Assembly: GCF_018069805.1 (NCBI RefSeq)
Contig: NZ_JAGPYN010000012.1
Coordinates: 62,001-126,000 of the forward strand
Source of the DNA: Pseudoalteromonas ostreae
GTDB taxonomy: Bacteria; Pseudomonadota; Gammaproteobacteria; Enterobacterales; Alteromonadaceae
Reading direction: 5' to 3'
DNA: 64,000 nt
Program-made: the position numbers and the translations under genes
Notes under the pieces: model-generated
What the model was told of the DNA's origin: nothing
The model's database searches: none
Seen by the model: the letters and a program-made list of their open reading frames with translations, nothing else
Shown here: positions 1 through 8,875 of the stretch, piece after piece
Numbering within the stretch: the stretch's first letter is position 1
Layout of the letters: each line of letters starts with the position of its first letter

Positions 1-84
1 TTAGCGGGTGGCCAGCAACGTTTTGGTAATCAAGCGCAGGGCATACCCACCATTACTATGGGTAAAGTCAGCTTTGCGGATTAA
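1..84 (+). CDS. C-terminal end of an unidentified protein (partial)
   Basis: An open plus-strand frame enters from the left edge and closes at a TAA at 82-84, giving 27 residues that end in GKVSFAD. The frame is open from base 1, so it is probably the tail of a gene that begins outside the window. Its stop overlaps by a few bases the stop of the convergent gene on the minus strand. The visible part is too short to assign a family. Confidence 0.5.
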   Translation, partial: LAGGQQRFGNQAQGIPTITMGKVSFAD

Positions 85-575
85 AATAATGATAAAAATG
101 AACTACTAAAGCTTGCCATATATTGGCGCATAGAATGACTTTTAGACGCCAGAGCCGGCTCGTATTGTGGTATATAACCTGCGCCATACTGCTTGATTGC
201 GACATCAAATTCAGCACTGTCTTTGAGGGTTGCATGTAAGCCATGTAACATTAATTGCAGCACATATTCGTCGCTTTCATCACTGAGAGTTATTTTTTCA
301 AGTGTCAGCTTTACCGCACCTTCTTCTATATCGCTCAGACGCAGTGTGTATTGCATAAAGTAACGCGCATCACGCGCTGCTATATGTGTTGCACTTAACG
401 AAATAGTGTCGCCTTCATGCGCATCTTCTGGTAATACACAAAGCAGTGTAATTTCATGCTGCGCGTTTGCATTTAGATGCAGCGTATCGTACTCCATAGT
501 ATGTGCCATGGCAGCTGATAGCGGATCTTCAAAAGATTGCAGTGCAAAGTTCAAGCGCACTAAAGGAGTGGTCAT
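81..575 (-). CDS. hypothetical protein, 164 aa
   Basis: I do not recognise this protein. It has no signal peptide or membrane segment. The first two thirds read like an all-beta fold with alternating hydrophobic residues (for example ITLLCVLPED and YTLRLSDIEE), followed by a Ser-rich tail. The start is the first ATG, close to the divergent gap that leads to the thioredoxin-like gene. It is convergent with the partial gene at the left edge, the two stop codons overlapping. It is a plausible real gene on length and codon use, but no function can be given. Confidence 0.6.
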   Translation of the reverse strand: MTTPLVRLNFALQSFEDPLSAAMAHTMEYDTLHLNANAQHEITLLCVLPEDAHEGDTISLSATHIAARDARYFMQYTLRLSDIEEGAVKLTLEKITLSDESDEYVLQLMLHGLHATLKDSAEFDVAIKQYGAGYIPQYEPALASKSHSMRQYMASFSSSFLSLF

Positions 576-785
576 TGAGGTCAGTCGTCTTTTCTAGGTT
601 AATTAAATCGAATGGAAATTATCCTATAGTTTAATTGCAGATTTATGACTAATTGAGCGTATTTTCATCATTTTAAGTATTTACTTAATAGCAGCAAGAA
701 TGGCTGATTTACAAACGGGTAATAGCACTCGCAATAAACTGTGATTTGGGTATAGTCAACTTAATATAAATAGCCGAGAATTATC

Positions 786-1250
786 ATGTTTAAACGAATA
801 GCGCTCTTTTTATCAGTATGTTTAGTGCCGCTACTGTCTTTTGCTGTAGATAATAAGCCGTTTGTAGGGCAGATAAGTGCGGCTGATTTACTTAACGATT
901 ATCAGCAATTTTCCAGTGAATATAATAACTTTGTGTCAACTGTTGCCGATACACAAGCCATGCAAACACTCAAAGGTAAAGATATTTTGGTGTTATTTGG
1001 CACTTGGTGTCACGATAGTCAGCGTGAAGTACCACGGTTACTTAAATTACTTGATAGCTCCAAGGTGGCATTGGCCAGCTTAAAGTTGGTCGCTGTCGGT
1101 TATGATAAACGCGATCCTGAAGGGATTGCAGCACGCTACCAATTAAAGTATTCACCAACGATTATAGTATTAACAGCAGGCGAAGAGCTTGGGCGGTTAG
1201 TTGAAAAACCAAAGGCGTCTATTGCCAGCGATTTAAGTCAATTTAATTAA
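786..1250 (+). CDS. exported thioredoxin-like protein with a CxxS site
   Basis: The 154-residue protein begins with a typical Sec signal peptide (KR, then a hydrophobic core ending near SFA at residues 18-20), so it should act in the periplasm. Residues 65-154 carry a thioredoxin-like pattern: ILVLFGTWCHDSQREVPRL is the strand plus active-site helix, and a later KYSPTIIVL supplies the cis-proline loop. The active site reads C-H-D-S rather than CxxC, so only one redox cysteine is present. That favours a monothiol, reductase-independent or non-redox role over TlpA-type disulfide reduction. It stands alone, with no cytochrome-maturation genes nearby. Confidence 0.7.
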   Translation: MFKRIALFLSVCLVPLLSFAVDNKPFVGQISAADLLNDYQQFSSEYNNFVSTVADTQAMQTLKGKDILVLFGTWCHDSQREVPRLLKLLDSSKVALASLKLVAVGYDKRDPEGIAARYQLKYSPTIIVLTAGEELGRLVEKPKASIASDLSQFN

Positions 1251-1348
1251 CAGGATTAGCTAGTTAGGATTTGATTGTTTTTCTCTGACTTATTAGTAAC
1301 GTGCTGATTAAAATAAGCTATTAGTAAAATAAACATAACCAGTAACTC

Positions 1349-1450
1349 ATGTTGCAACAGGTAATTACCCTAATCGATGAGGTAAATAGTCAGGATCCTA
1401 ATCAAGAATACTATGCAGGTAAAGTGTGGCTTATATTGCTACAAAGTTAA
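1349..1450 (+). pseudogene. possible N-terminal remnant of a DUF4202 protein
   Basis: A 33-codon reading frame begins MLQQVITLIDEVNSQDPNQE and stops soon after. From memory this resembles the start of DUF4202 proteins, which open with an I-D-xx-N-xx-DPN pattern, but the rest of that domain (normally around 190 residues) is absent. No downstream frame continues the similarity before the convergent VOC gene. I read it as a decayed fragment; a short unrelated peptide or chance ORF is possible. Confidence 0.35.
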
Positions 1451-1475
1451 ACTTTAATGCTGTTTTGATGAAGGA

Positions 1476-1856
1476 CTAGGCTTGTACTAAGCAGATCAAA
1501 GTACCTTCAATGGCTCTTACGTAGGCATAATATTGAGTTCCTCTACAGCTAGGGGGGCAAAGAGGCTCTGCGCCAGCAAGCACTGCTTTATCGTAACTTT
1601 CACTGAGATTAGTACAGCTAAAGCGCAGCTCAAAACCTAGCGCTGGTTGCTTTGGGTGAGCGCGGATATAACCTTGTTTAAAATGGGCTTGAGCAGACGG
1701 GTGATTCGCAAAAGCAATTTTTACATCGCCTGTGGCAAGCTCTCCATATTCGGCATCATCGCTGAGGGCATGAGTGCCAAAACCAAACGCCTGATAATAA
1801 AAATCCAGGGTTTCTTCAACGTTATCAACATAGATAACTTGATTGATTAATTCCAT
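1476..1856 (-). CDS. VOC-family (glyoxalase/bleomycin-resistance fold) protein
   Basis: The 126-residue protein is a single vicinal-oxygen-chelate domain. It starts with the usual beta strand and helix (INQVIYVDNVEETLDFYYQAFGF), has a central GELATGDVKIAFANH segment, a LGFELRFSC strand, and ends in an IEGTLICLVQA strand. The length fits a one-domain VOC protein that would pair with a second copy or dimerise. Such proteins may be metal-dependent lyases, dioxygenases or drug-binding proteins, and the substrate cannot be read from sequence. It lies convergent to nothing and is separated from der by a 7-bp tandem repeat array. Confidence 0.8.
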   Translation of the reverse strand: MELINQVIYVDNVEETLDFYYQAFGFGTHALSDDAEYGELATGDVKIAFANHPSAQAHFKQGYIRAHPKQPALGFELRFSCTNLSESYDKAVLAGAEPLCPPSCRGTQYYAYVRAIEGTLICLVQA

Positions 1857-1991
1857 TGATGACTCTATTTAAGTTTACATCTTTTAAATAAAGCACAGTT
1901 TCCTAAGATTTGCGACACAAGGTAAAGCTAAACACTTAAATTGGTTTATAAAAAAACCTTGTAAGGACGTGCCCAACAAGGTTCAATTTTT

Positions 1992-2081
1992 ACAGCTTAC
2001 AGCTTACAGCTTACAGCTTACAGCTTACAGCTTACAGCTTACAGCTTACAGCTTACAGCTTACAGCTTACAGCTTACAGCT
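1992..2081. repeat. heptanucleotide tandem repeat (ACAGCTT), about 12.9 copies
   Basis: Twelve perfect, uninterrupted copies of ACAGCTT run from 1992 to 2075, followed by six bases of a thirteenth, ending four bases before the stop codon of der on the minus strand. The array sits in the gap between der and the VOC gene. Seven is not a multiple of three, so copy change would shift any overlapping frame, but no convincing gene reads through it. The perfect identity of copies implies recent expansion by slippage. Confidence 0.95.
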
Positions 2082-2084
2082 CTA

Positions 2085-3551
2085 TCATTTATTGCGGTTT
2101 TCTTTACTAAATGCGCGGATCTTACGTTTTTGCGAAAGCGTCACTTTATTAGTACGTCCTGCAAATGGGTTATCACCTTCTCTAAATTCGATTTTGATAG
2201 GCGTGCCCATAATTTTTAATGCTTTACGGTAGTAGTTCATTAGGTAGCGTTTATAGCTATCTGGTAAATCATGTACTTGGTTACCGTGAATTACGATACG
2301 TGGTGGGTTATAACCACCCGCATGCGCGTATTTAAGCTTAACACGGCGACCACGAACCAGTGGCGGCTGGTGATCAGCTTGTGCCATGTCCATGATGCGG
2401 CGCAGCATAGCAGTGCTAATACGCTTAGTTGCTGATTCATAAGCTTCGTCAATTGACTCAAACAAATGACCAACACCTGTACCATGTAAAGCTGAGATAA
2501 AGTGTAAGCGAGCAAAGTCGATAAAGCCTAAGCGACGGTCAAGCTCCGATTTGATACGATCTTTCACGTAATCATCAAGGCCATCCCATTTATTCACGGC
2601 AATAACCAGTGAGCGGCCAGAATTTAAGGCAAAACCAAGTAAACTTAAATCTTGATCCGAAATGCCAGCGCGGGCATCTACAACCAATAGCACCACGTTA
2701 CAATCTTCGATTGCTTGGAGGGTTTTGATCACTGAGAATTTCTCAACCACATCGCTGACTTTTTTGCGTTTACGTACACCAGCGGTGTCGATCAGCACGT
2801 ATTCTTTTTCGTTACGAGTCATTGGAATATAAATAGAATCGCGGGTTGTGCCCGGCATATCATAAACAATAACGCGTTCTTCACCTAATATACGGTTAGT
2901 CAGTGTTGACTTACCTACGTTAGGACGACCGATAATAGCAAGTTTTACTGGCTTATCTGCAAATGCTTCATGGGCTGTAGGATCTTCATCATCTTCAGAA
3001 TATAAATCGATTAACTCGTCGTCATCGCCTTTGCCATCATCATTTTGCGCACTCAGCTCTGCAAGTAAAGGCTGTAAGGTGTGTTCAAGTAATAAGGTAA
3101 TACCACGGCCATGAGCGGCTGCAATATGGTGTACTTCGCCCAGTGACAATTGATAAAACTCAGCACAGTTTGAGTCAGCATCAATACCATCAGTTTTATT
3201 GGCAACAACAAAGCTTTTCTTTTCTTGTTTACGTAAATGGTTGGCAATAGCTTGATCAGCTACTGTCATACCTACGCGTGCATCAACTAAGAATAATACG
3301 ATGTCGGCTTCTTCAATCGCCAGTAGCGATTGATCAGCCATTTCGATTTCGATGCCTTCTTCAGAGCCATCAATACCGCCCGTGTCTACCACGATAAATT
3401 CATAGCCATCGTAATTAGCTTGGCCATATTTTCGATCTCGCGTTAAGCCTGGAAAATCGGCAACGAGTGCATCACGCGTACGTGTTAAACGGTTAAATAA
3501 TGTGGATTTGCCCACATTGGGTCGCCCAACTAGAGCGATCACGGGAAGCAT
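2085..3551 (-). CDS. der: ribosome-assembly GTPase Der (EngA)
   Basis: This 488-residue protein is the double-GTPase Der, needed for maturation of the 50S subunit. It has two tandem GTP-binding domains, each opening with GRPNVGKS (residues 9-16 and 208-215). The first contains DTGG and NKTD; the second has DTAG and NKWD. They are joined by an acidic linker rich in Asp/Glu (about 170-197) and followed by a KH-like C-terminal domain. The extended acidic linker is typical of gammaproteobacterial Der. It is the last gene of the ndk-to-der cluster, separated from bamB by a hairpin terminator. Confidence 0.97.
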   Translation of the reverse strand: MLPVIALVGRPNVGKSTLFNRLTRTRDALVADFPGLTRDRKYGQANYDGYEFIVVDTGGIDGSEEGIEIEMADQSLLAIEEADIVLFLVDARVGMTVADQAIANHLRKQEKKSFVVANKTDGIDADSNCAEFYQLSLGEVHHIAAAHGRGITLLLEHTLQPLLAELSAQNDDGKGDDDELIDLYSEDDEDPTAHEAFADKPVKLAIIGRPNVGKSTLTNRILGEERVIVYDMPGTTRDSIYIPMTRNEKEYVLIDTAGVRKRKKVSDVVEKFSVIKTLQAIEDCNVVLLVVDARAGISDQDLSLLGFALNSGRSLVIAVNKWDGLDDYVKDRIKSELDRRLGFIDFARLHFISALHGTGVGHLFESIDEAYESATKRISTAMLRRIMDMAQADHQPPLVRGRRVKLKYAHAGGYNPPRIVIHGNQVHDLPDSYKRYLMNYYRKALKIMGTPIKIEFREGDNPFAGRTNKVTLSQKRKIRAFSKENRNK

Positions 3552-3576
3552 AAACTACCTCTTAAAAAAACAACAA

Positions 3577-3599
3577 AAGGCTTCGCATAGCGAAGCCTT
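3577..3599 (-). terminator. hairpin terminator between bamB and der
   Basis: A perfect 9-bp inverted repeat (AAGGCTTCG / CGAAGCCTT, loop of five bases) is followed, when read on the minus strand, by a T-rich run (TTGTTGTTTTTTT). It lies just after the bamB stop and before the der start, so it should end or attenuate the bamB-side transcript. der may therefore rely partly on its own promoter or on read-through. Confidence 0.75.
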
Positions 3600-3644
3600 A
3601 AAAAAAATAAATTAACTATTAATAACTTATAGTTATTTAGCAAA

Positions 3645-4823
3645 TTAGTCCGGTATTTTTACCGCACTAACTTCACCATCTCGGGTGTATAAAATCAGTT
3701 TGTCGTCAGCAACAATTGGCTCAATAAAAAAGCCTGAACTGTCGAAGTCTTCACGCGATACAAGTTCGCCTGATTCTTTATTTAGCCAATGTAGATTACC
3801 TTCTTGGTCACCCATGGCTAAGTAATTTCCTGCTACCGCAGGCCCTGTTAAGTACCAACCACGAAGGGCTGGCTGACTCCAGCGTTCAATGCCAGAGGTT
3901 TTATCTAATCCATAAACAACACCATTACTATCTACTACGTAAATAGTTTGGGTATCCATGGCAAGGTCACGGTAACTGCTGTATTCGCGTTTCCAGACAA
4001 CATTACCAGAGCGAATATCTACAGCTGCTAAGTTACCATTATAGGCAATTGCATACGCATAAGGACCACTGATCAGAGGTTGTGTATCAACATCGACTAA
4101 ACGTTCGAATTCTGATGCGCCTTTTGGTGTAGCAATTTCAGCACTCCACGCAGAGTAACCACTGTCAGAGATCAGTACGCTTAACTTGCCTGTTTCAAGG
4201 CCAACTAATACACCACCGTTAGCAACGGTCGGAGAGCTTTGCCCACGTAGTGTTAATGCGGGTACTTCTTGCTCATGGCTCCAACGCTCTTCACCAGTAT
4301 CAGGGTGAAGGGCTAATAATTTACCTGAGCCTAGGTTAACATATATAAGGCCATCACCGGCAGCTGGTTTTGCTAACACTTCACCGGGTACTTTTTTACG
4401 CCAAACAACTTCACCCGTTTCACGGTCAAGGGCAACTAAATAGCCATGTTCAGAGCCGATAAAAATTTTACCATAAGCCTGTAAAATACCGCCTGATAAT
4501 TTTGCACTAATGTCGCTTTGCCATGGCCAAAAGGTCAAATTTTCGCGAACATCGGTCTCCCAAAGAGTATTTCCGTTTTCAAGCGATAGCGCTTCGACTT
4601 TACCTGCACGGTTAGCTACAAAAACGCGGTCTTTGTAAACAGCAGGTGTTAAGCGAGAAAAGTAATGCCCAACACCGTCACCAATGCTTTCTTGCCAAAT
4701 TACTTTGGTTTCAAACTGATTAACGATTTCAGGTAACACCAGTTCGTCTTCGTCATCGCTTGATGAACAACCGACTAAGGTTGCCATACATAGCGCTATG
4801 GTTGCCGCTGTTAATTTTTTCAT
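3645..4823 (-). CDS. bamB: outer-membrane assembly lipoprotein BamB
   Basis: The 392-residue protein has a lipoprotein signal ending LVGC with the acylated Cys at residue 19, then SSSDDEDE, so it should be anchored in the outer membrane facing the periplasm. The rest is an eight-bladed PQQ-type beta propeller with repeated G-x-LxALD/Gx-xxW blade motifs (for example VEALSLENGNTLWETD and LVALDRETGEVVWRKK). BamB is an accessory partner of BamA in folding outer-membrane proteins. It sits just downstream of yfgM, as in E. coli. Confidence 0.95.
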   Translation of the reverse strand: MKKLTAATIALCMATLVGCSSSDDEDELVLPEIVNQFETKVIWQESIGDGVGHYFSRLTPAVYKDRVFVANRAGKVEALSLENGNTLWETDVRENLTFWPWQSDISAKLSGGILQAYGKIFIGSEHGYLVALDRETGEVVWRKKVPGEVLAKPAAGDGLIYVNLGSGKLLALHPDTGEERWSHEQEVPALTLRGQSSPTVANGGVLVGLETGKLSVLISDSGYSAWSAEIATPKGASEFERLVDVDTQPLISGPYAYAIAYNGNLAAVDIRSGNVVWKREYSSYRDLAMDTQTIYVVDSNGVVYGLDKTSGIERWSQPALRGWYLTGPAVAGNYLAMGDQEGNLHWLNKESGELVSREDFDSSGFFIEPIVADDKLILYTRDGEVSAVKIPD

Positions 4824-4832
4824 GGTAACCCC

Positions 4833-5453
4833 TTACGCCGTTGGGCTAGTTACTGCTAAGTCATCAAGTTTGATTTGCAATAATGGGTTATTCTCAATAC
4901 CACCCGCATCGGCAGCAGTCTGATAAGCGGTGCGAGCTTGATTTGCATCGCCTTGAGCTGTGTAGATATCACCTTTTAGCTCAGCGACTGTTGCAGTGAA
5001 TGAATCTGCAAGTTTAGCGTTAAGCGTTGTTAAAGCTTGGTCGTATTGCTGCTGTGCTATTTGCACGCGAGCTAAACGGGTGGTCGCCGTTGCTTTTAAA
5101 TCTGCATTGGTAACATTAGTCATTATCCAGCTGAGCTTTTCACTGGCTACATCAAGTTGACCTTTTTCTACGGCTTCTTTAGCAGCAACAAAGGCTGCAA
5201 GTGCGCTGTAGTTAGTATCTTTGTGCTCTGCGATAAATGTATCTGCAGAACCTAATACTTCACCACCTTCAACCAGCTGTGTATATGCATCAGAGGCACT
5301 TTCAGCAGTTGTAATTTGATTTTGGTTATATGCTTTCCAGCCATACAGACCACCTAATCCTAGCACTACACCTAGCGCCAGTGATACACCATTTTCACGA
5401 AAAAAACGTTTGATCGCTTCAGCTTGTTGTTCTTCTGTTGAATAAATATCCAT
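4833..5453 (-). CDS. yfgM: YfgM-family ancillary SecYEG translocon subunit
   Basis: The 206-residue protein has a short cytoplasmic N-terminus (STEEQQAEAIKRFFRENG), one membrane helix at about residues 22-42, and a periplasmic TPR-like helical domain (PF09976 type, from family knowledge). In E. coli YfgM associates with SecYEG and the chaperone PpiD and helps hand over exported proteins. Its place between hisS and bamB, with only nine bases to bamB, is the conserved arrangement and supports co-transcription. Confidence 0.93.
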   Translation of the reverse strand: MDIYSTEEQQAEAIKRFFRENGVSLALGVVLGLGGLYGWKAYNQNQITTAESASDAYTQLVEGGEVLGSADTFIAEHKDTNYSALAAFVAAKEAVEKGQLDVASEKLSWIMTNVTNADLKATATTRLARVQIAQQQYDQALTTLNAKLADSFTATVAELKGDIYTAQGDANQARTAYQTAADAGGIENNPLLQIKLDDLAVTSPTA

Positions 5454-5469
5454 TACTACCTCGTCTTTT

Positions 5470-6750
5470 TTAGCTGTTTATTAGCTCAGCTAAAAGCGTT
5501 TTAATTTGTTCTAATTCTAAGGTGACCTGTTCTTTACGTTCACGTAAATACTTAACTGTCACTACGCCTTGTTCTAATTCATCTTCGCCGATAATCAGTG
5601 CAACGAGTGCATCGCTTTTATCTGCGCGTTTAAGTTGTTTCTTAAAGTTACCGCCACCGGCATGTACCATGATACGTAAACCAGGTACTTCAGCACGTAA
5701 TTTAGCTGCAATAATAGGGGCTTGAATGCTGGCTTTGTCACCCATCGCTGCCAAATATACATCAGCATTGCGACGAATGTCACCAACACACTCTAATGCT
5801 TGTAACATTAACACTAAACGTTCCAGACCCATAGCAAAGCCCACAGCTGGCGTTGCTTTGCCACCTAATTGCTCAACTAAGCCATCATAGCGGCCACCTG
5901 CACATACAGTACCTTGTGAGCCGAGGCTATCTGTAACCCACTCAAAAACAGTGCGGTTATAGTAATCAAGGCCACGGACTAACTTTTCATTAACCGTGTA
6001 TATGACGCCTGCGGCGTCTAAACGTTCACATAAATTTTCAAAATGTTCTTTTGATTCAGCATCTAAGTGTTCAGACAGTTTTGGTGCATCAACTAAAACC
6101 GCTTGTACATCAGGGTTTTTGCTATCTAGCACGCGCAGTGGGTTGCTGTACATACGACGTTTTGAGTCTTCGTCTAGTGCATCAATATGTTGCTCAAGAT
6201 AAGCTACAAGTGCATCGCGGTATTGCCCGCGAGCTTCGTTTGAACCTAAAGAATTAAGCTCTAAACGAACATGTTCGCTGATGCCAAATTGTTGCCATAA
6301 TTGCGCCGTCAGTAAAATCACTTCAGCGTCAATATCAGCGCTGGCAATACCGAAGGTTTCTAAACCAAATTGGTGAAACTGACGATAGCGACCTTTTTGC
6401 GGACGTTCATGACGAAACATTGGGCCCATATACCAAAGGCGTTGCTCTTGGTTATACAGTAAGCCGTTTTGATTACCAGCACGTACACATACAGCTGTAC
6501 CTTCAGGACGAAGTGTTAAGCTGTCGCCATTATTATCGGCAAAGGTGTACATTTCTTTTTCAACGATATCGGTGACTTCACCTATTGAGCGTTTAAAAAG
6601 ATCGGTTGATTCTACAATTGGAAAACGAATTTCTTGATAACCGAACGATGCTACTGTCTCGCGTAAGATGTTTTCTACTTTCTGCCAAACTTGGGTATCG
6701 CCCGGCAGACAATCGTTCATTCCACGTATTGCCTGAATTTGTTTTGCCAC
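5470..6750 (-). CDS. hisS: histidyl-tRNA synthetase
   Basis: The 426-residue enzyme charges tRNA-His with histidine. It has the class II aminoacyl-tRNA synthetase core: motif 2 ([21 protein letters not shown] region, about residues 108-130), the histidine-specific [15 protein letters not shown] segment, motif 3 ([11 protein letters not shown]), and a C-terminal anticodon-binding domain. Its length matches bacterial HisRS. The start at [16 protein letters not shown] is the standard N-terminus. It is followed closely by yfgM. Confidence 0.98.
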   Translation of the reverse strand: MAKQIQAIRGMNDCLPGDTQVWQKVENILRETVASFGYQEIRFPIVESTDLFKRSIGEVTDIVEKEMYTFADNNGDSLTLRPEGTAVCVRAGNQNGLLYNQEQRLWYMGPMFRHERPQKGRYRQFHQFGLETFGIASADIDAEVILLTAQLWQQFGISEHVRLELNSLGSNEARGQYRDALVAYLEQHIDALDEDSKRRMYSNPLRVLDSKNPDVQAVLVDAPKLSEHLDAESKEHFENLCERLDAAGVIYTVNEKLVRGLDYYNRTVFEWVTDSLGSQGTVCAGGRYDGLVEQLGGKATPAVGFAMGLERLVLMLQALECVGDIRRNADVYLAAMGDKASIQAPIIAAKLRAEVPGLRIMVHAGGGNFKKQLKRADKSDALVALIIGEDELEQGVVTVKYLRERKEQVTLELEQIKTLLAELINS

Positions 6751-6844
6751 TGCTAAATCCTAAAAACTGTTTTTTTGCGTAATAAAAGATGACTACACAA
6801 CAAGAATGCTAAAAATTGACCCGTCATTATAGCTGGCATGCGAG

Positions 6845-6866
6845 CGGCAAACCACCCAGTTTGCCG
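6845..6866. other. hairpin in the ispG-hisS gap
   Basis: A perfect 8-bp stem (CGGCAAAC / GTTTGCCG) with a six-base loop lies between the ispG stop and the hisS start. Read on the minus strand it is not followed by a T tract, so it is not a classical terminator. A TATAAT-like hexamer follows on the minus strand before hisS, which suggests an RNA-processing or attenuation element next to a hisS promoter. The functional reading is inference. Confidence 0.4.
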
Positions 6867-6878
6867 ACTATATTGTAT

Positions 6879-7997
6879 TTATTCGACGATTTTAATGTCG
6901 ATAGGGGTCTGTTTTTCTTTTTGTGCGATAAAGCCGCGTACATAGCCTTCGAGTTGATCAACAATATTGTTGTTATCAATGCGGGCTTTTTGACGTTCAC
7001 CATTAATATAAAGGCCAGAGCGGCGATTTGCACCAGCTAAGCCAATATCACTGACTAACGCTTCGCCAGGACCATTTACCACACAACCAATAACCGATAC
7101 TGATACTGGTTCGATGATATCTTCCAAACGCTCTTCAAGTTGGTTCATGGTACTAACCACATCAAACTCTTGACGTGAACAGCTCGGACAGGCAATAAAA
7201 TTAATCCCACGTGAGCGAATACGCAGTGATTTTAAAATATCAAAACCGACTTTGATCTCTTGCACTGGATCAGCCGCCAACGATACTCGCAGCGTATCGC
7301 CGATACCTTCGGCAAGTAACATACCTAAGCCTACGGCTGATTTCACTGAGCCTGAACGCATGCCACCTGCTTCTGTGATCCCTAAGTGCAGAGGTTGGTC
7401 GATTTCTTTAGCAAGTAAACGATAGGCACCCACAGCTAAAAACACATCAGAGGCTTTTACTGATATTTTAAATTGATCAAAATCTAAACGGCGCAAGATA
7501 TTCACATGACGCATGGCTGATTCAAGTAATGCTTCAGGCGTTGGTTCGCCGTACTTTTCTTGTAAGTCACGCTCTAATGAGCCGCCATTAACACCAATAC
7601 GAATTGGAATGTTATGCTCACGGGCAGCATCGACTACCGCGCGAATACGCTCTTCACTGCCAATGTTGCCAGGGTTAATACGTAAACAATCAACACCATA
7701 CTTTGCTACTTGCAAAGCAATACGATAATCAAAGTGAATATCTGCAACCAGTGGAATGGTGACTTGCTCTTTTATGCTCCTAAATGCTTCGGCGGCGTCC
7801 ATAGTCGGCACGGAAACACGTACTATATCGGCGCCAGCATCTTGAATAGCTTGAATTTGCGCAACGGTTGCATCAACATCCATGGTATCGGTATTGGTCA
7901 TTGATTGCACGGCAATAGGGGCACCATCACCTATCGGTACGTTACCCACATTGATGCGGGTTGATTTTCTGCGTTTAATGGGAGATTCTGAAAACAT
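6879..7997 (-). CDS. ispG: 4-hydroxy-3-methylbut-2-enyl-diphosphate synthase (flavodoxin)
   Basis: IspG (GcpE) carries out the penultimate step of the MEP isoprenoid pathway, reducing MEcPP to HMBPP using a [4Fe-4S] cluster. The 372-residue protein shows the TIM-barrel N-terminal half ([19 protein letters not shown] opening, [19 protein letters not shown]) and a C-terminal cluster domain with the cysteine ligands in [11 protein letters not shown] and in GCVVNGPGE. Length and motifs are normal. It lies five bases downstream of rodZ and upstream of hisS, the conserved order. Confidence 0.98.
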   Translation of the reverse strand: MFSESPIKRRKSTRINVGNVPIGDGAPIAVQSMTNTDTMDVDATVAQIQAIQDAGADIVRVSVPTMDAAEAFRSIKEQVTIPLVADIHFDYRIALQVAKYGVDCLRINPGNIGSEERIRAVVDAAREHNIPIRIGVNGGSLERDLQEKYGEPTPEALLESAMRHVNILRRLDFDQFKISVKASDVFLAVGAYRLLAKEIDQPLHLGITEAGGMRSGSVKSAVGLGMLLAEGIGDTLRVSLAADPVQEIKVGFDILKSLRIRSRGINFIACPSCSRQEFDVVSTMNQLEERLEDIIEPVSVSVIGCVVNGPGEALVSDIGLAGANRRSGLYINGERQKARIDNNNIVDQLEGYVRGFIAQKEKQTPIDIKIVE

Positions 7998-8002
7998 AGT
8001 GA

Positions 8003-8875
8003 CTACTCTGTTAACGGTAAATTAAATTTGGCTAAACGATTTTTTGGAAAACTGGAAATATCAATTTTTTCACCGTTAAGCGTGATATCAACAGCTTGAT
8101 GCTTACCAAGCACGATAGAAAAAGGCAGATGACCTGATACTGTCATATTATAACCCGCTTTTTTAACACCGAACGCCACTTTATCGCCTTTGCCGTCATG
8201 AATTTCAACCCAACTTTCTTCATTGAAATGCATAACTATGGTGCCAAGGCCATCATTTTGTGGCTCGCTAGAGGTTTCGCTCGGGGCAACGTCTAGTTCG
8301 GTGGTATCGGCTTGTTGCTCCATCATTTGCGACGCAGTGGGGTCATCAATCGCTTCATCAGGGCCAGCTTGTTCTAGCTGGCTGATTGACGCTGCGTTAG
8401 GCTCTGCCTGTGCGACTGCTGTTGTGTTTTTGGTAAAGTTACTTAAAGATTGCGTTACAACTTGTTCGTCAAGAGGGGTTGAGTTTTGCCACCACCATAA
8501 TGCGGATGAACCAATAACAATTGCCAGAATAACGTAACTTACCAGCATCAAGCGACTATCATGAGCTTCTTTTTCTGTTCGTCTAGAAAAGCTTTGCATG
8601 TTGGTTTTTTTAACGGTTTCCTGCGGTTCAGGGAACAGTGCTAAAACGGCCGCAGTATCTAAATTAAAGGCGCGACAATAACTTTTTGCATAACCTTTAA
8701 CAAAGGTAGCAGGGCCGATTAAGTGGTGTTCGTCATTCTCAAGACGTTGTAATTGCAACACCGATAATTTTAAATTTTTTGCCAACTCTTCTAAGCTGAC
8801 ATTCGCTTGCTCGCGGCTACTTTTTAAAGTTTGGCCAAGAGTGAGCGTTGTTGATTCTGTATTTTCATCATTCAT
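8003..8875 (-). CDS. rodZ: cytoskeleton protein RodZ
   Basis: RodZ links MreB to the elongasome and controls cell shape. The 290-residue protein has a Cro/XRE-like helix-turn-helix at about residues 12-80 ([27 protein letters not shown]), a basic stretch, one membrane helix at about 110-128, a low-complexity Gln/Glu/Ala periplasmic linker, and a C-terminal beta domain (DUF4115 type; [20 protein letters not shown]). It overlaps the end of pilW by four bases (ATGA) and is coupled to ispG. Confidence 0.93.
   Translation of the reverse strand: MNDENTESTTLTLGQTLKSSREQANVSLEELAKNLKLSVLQLQRLENDEHHLIGPATFVKGYAKSYCRAFNLDTAAVLALFPEPQETVKKTNMQSFSRRTEKEAHDSRLMLVSYVILAIVIGSSALWWWQNSTPLDEQVVTQSLSNFTKNTTAVAQAEPNAASISQLEQAGPDEAIDDPTASQMMEQQADTTELDVAPSETSSEPQNDGLGTIVMHFNEESWVEIHDGKGDKVAFGVKKAGYNMTVSGHLPFSIVLGKHQAVDITLNGEKIDISSFPKNRLAKFNLPLTE

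Noticed and set aside
1992-2081. Repeat array considered as a CRISPR
   Set aside because: Seven-base units with no spacers; a simple tandem repeat.
1969-2232. Plus-strand ORF with repeated QLTAYSL units
   Set aside because: It is the translation of the 7-bp tandem repeat plus the antisense of der; no start signal and no conserved domain.
8223-8537. 104-codon plus-strand ORF within rodZ
   Set aside because: Cys/Ser/Ala-rich shadow of the low-complexity linker of rodZ.
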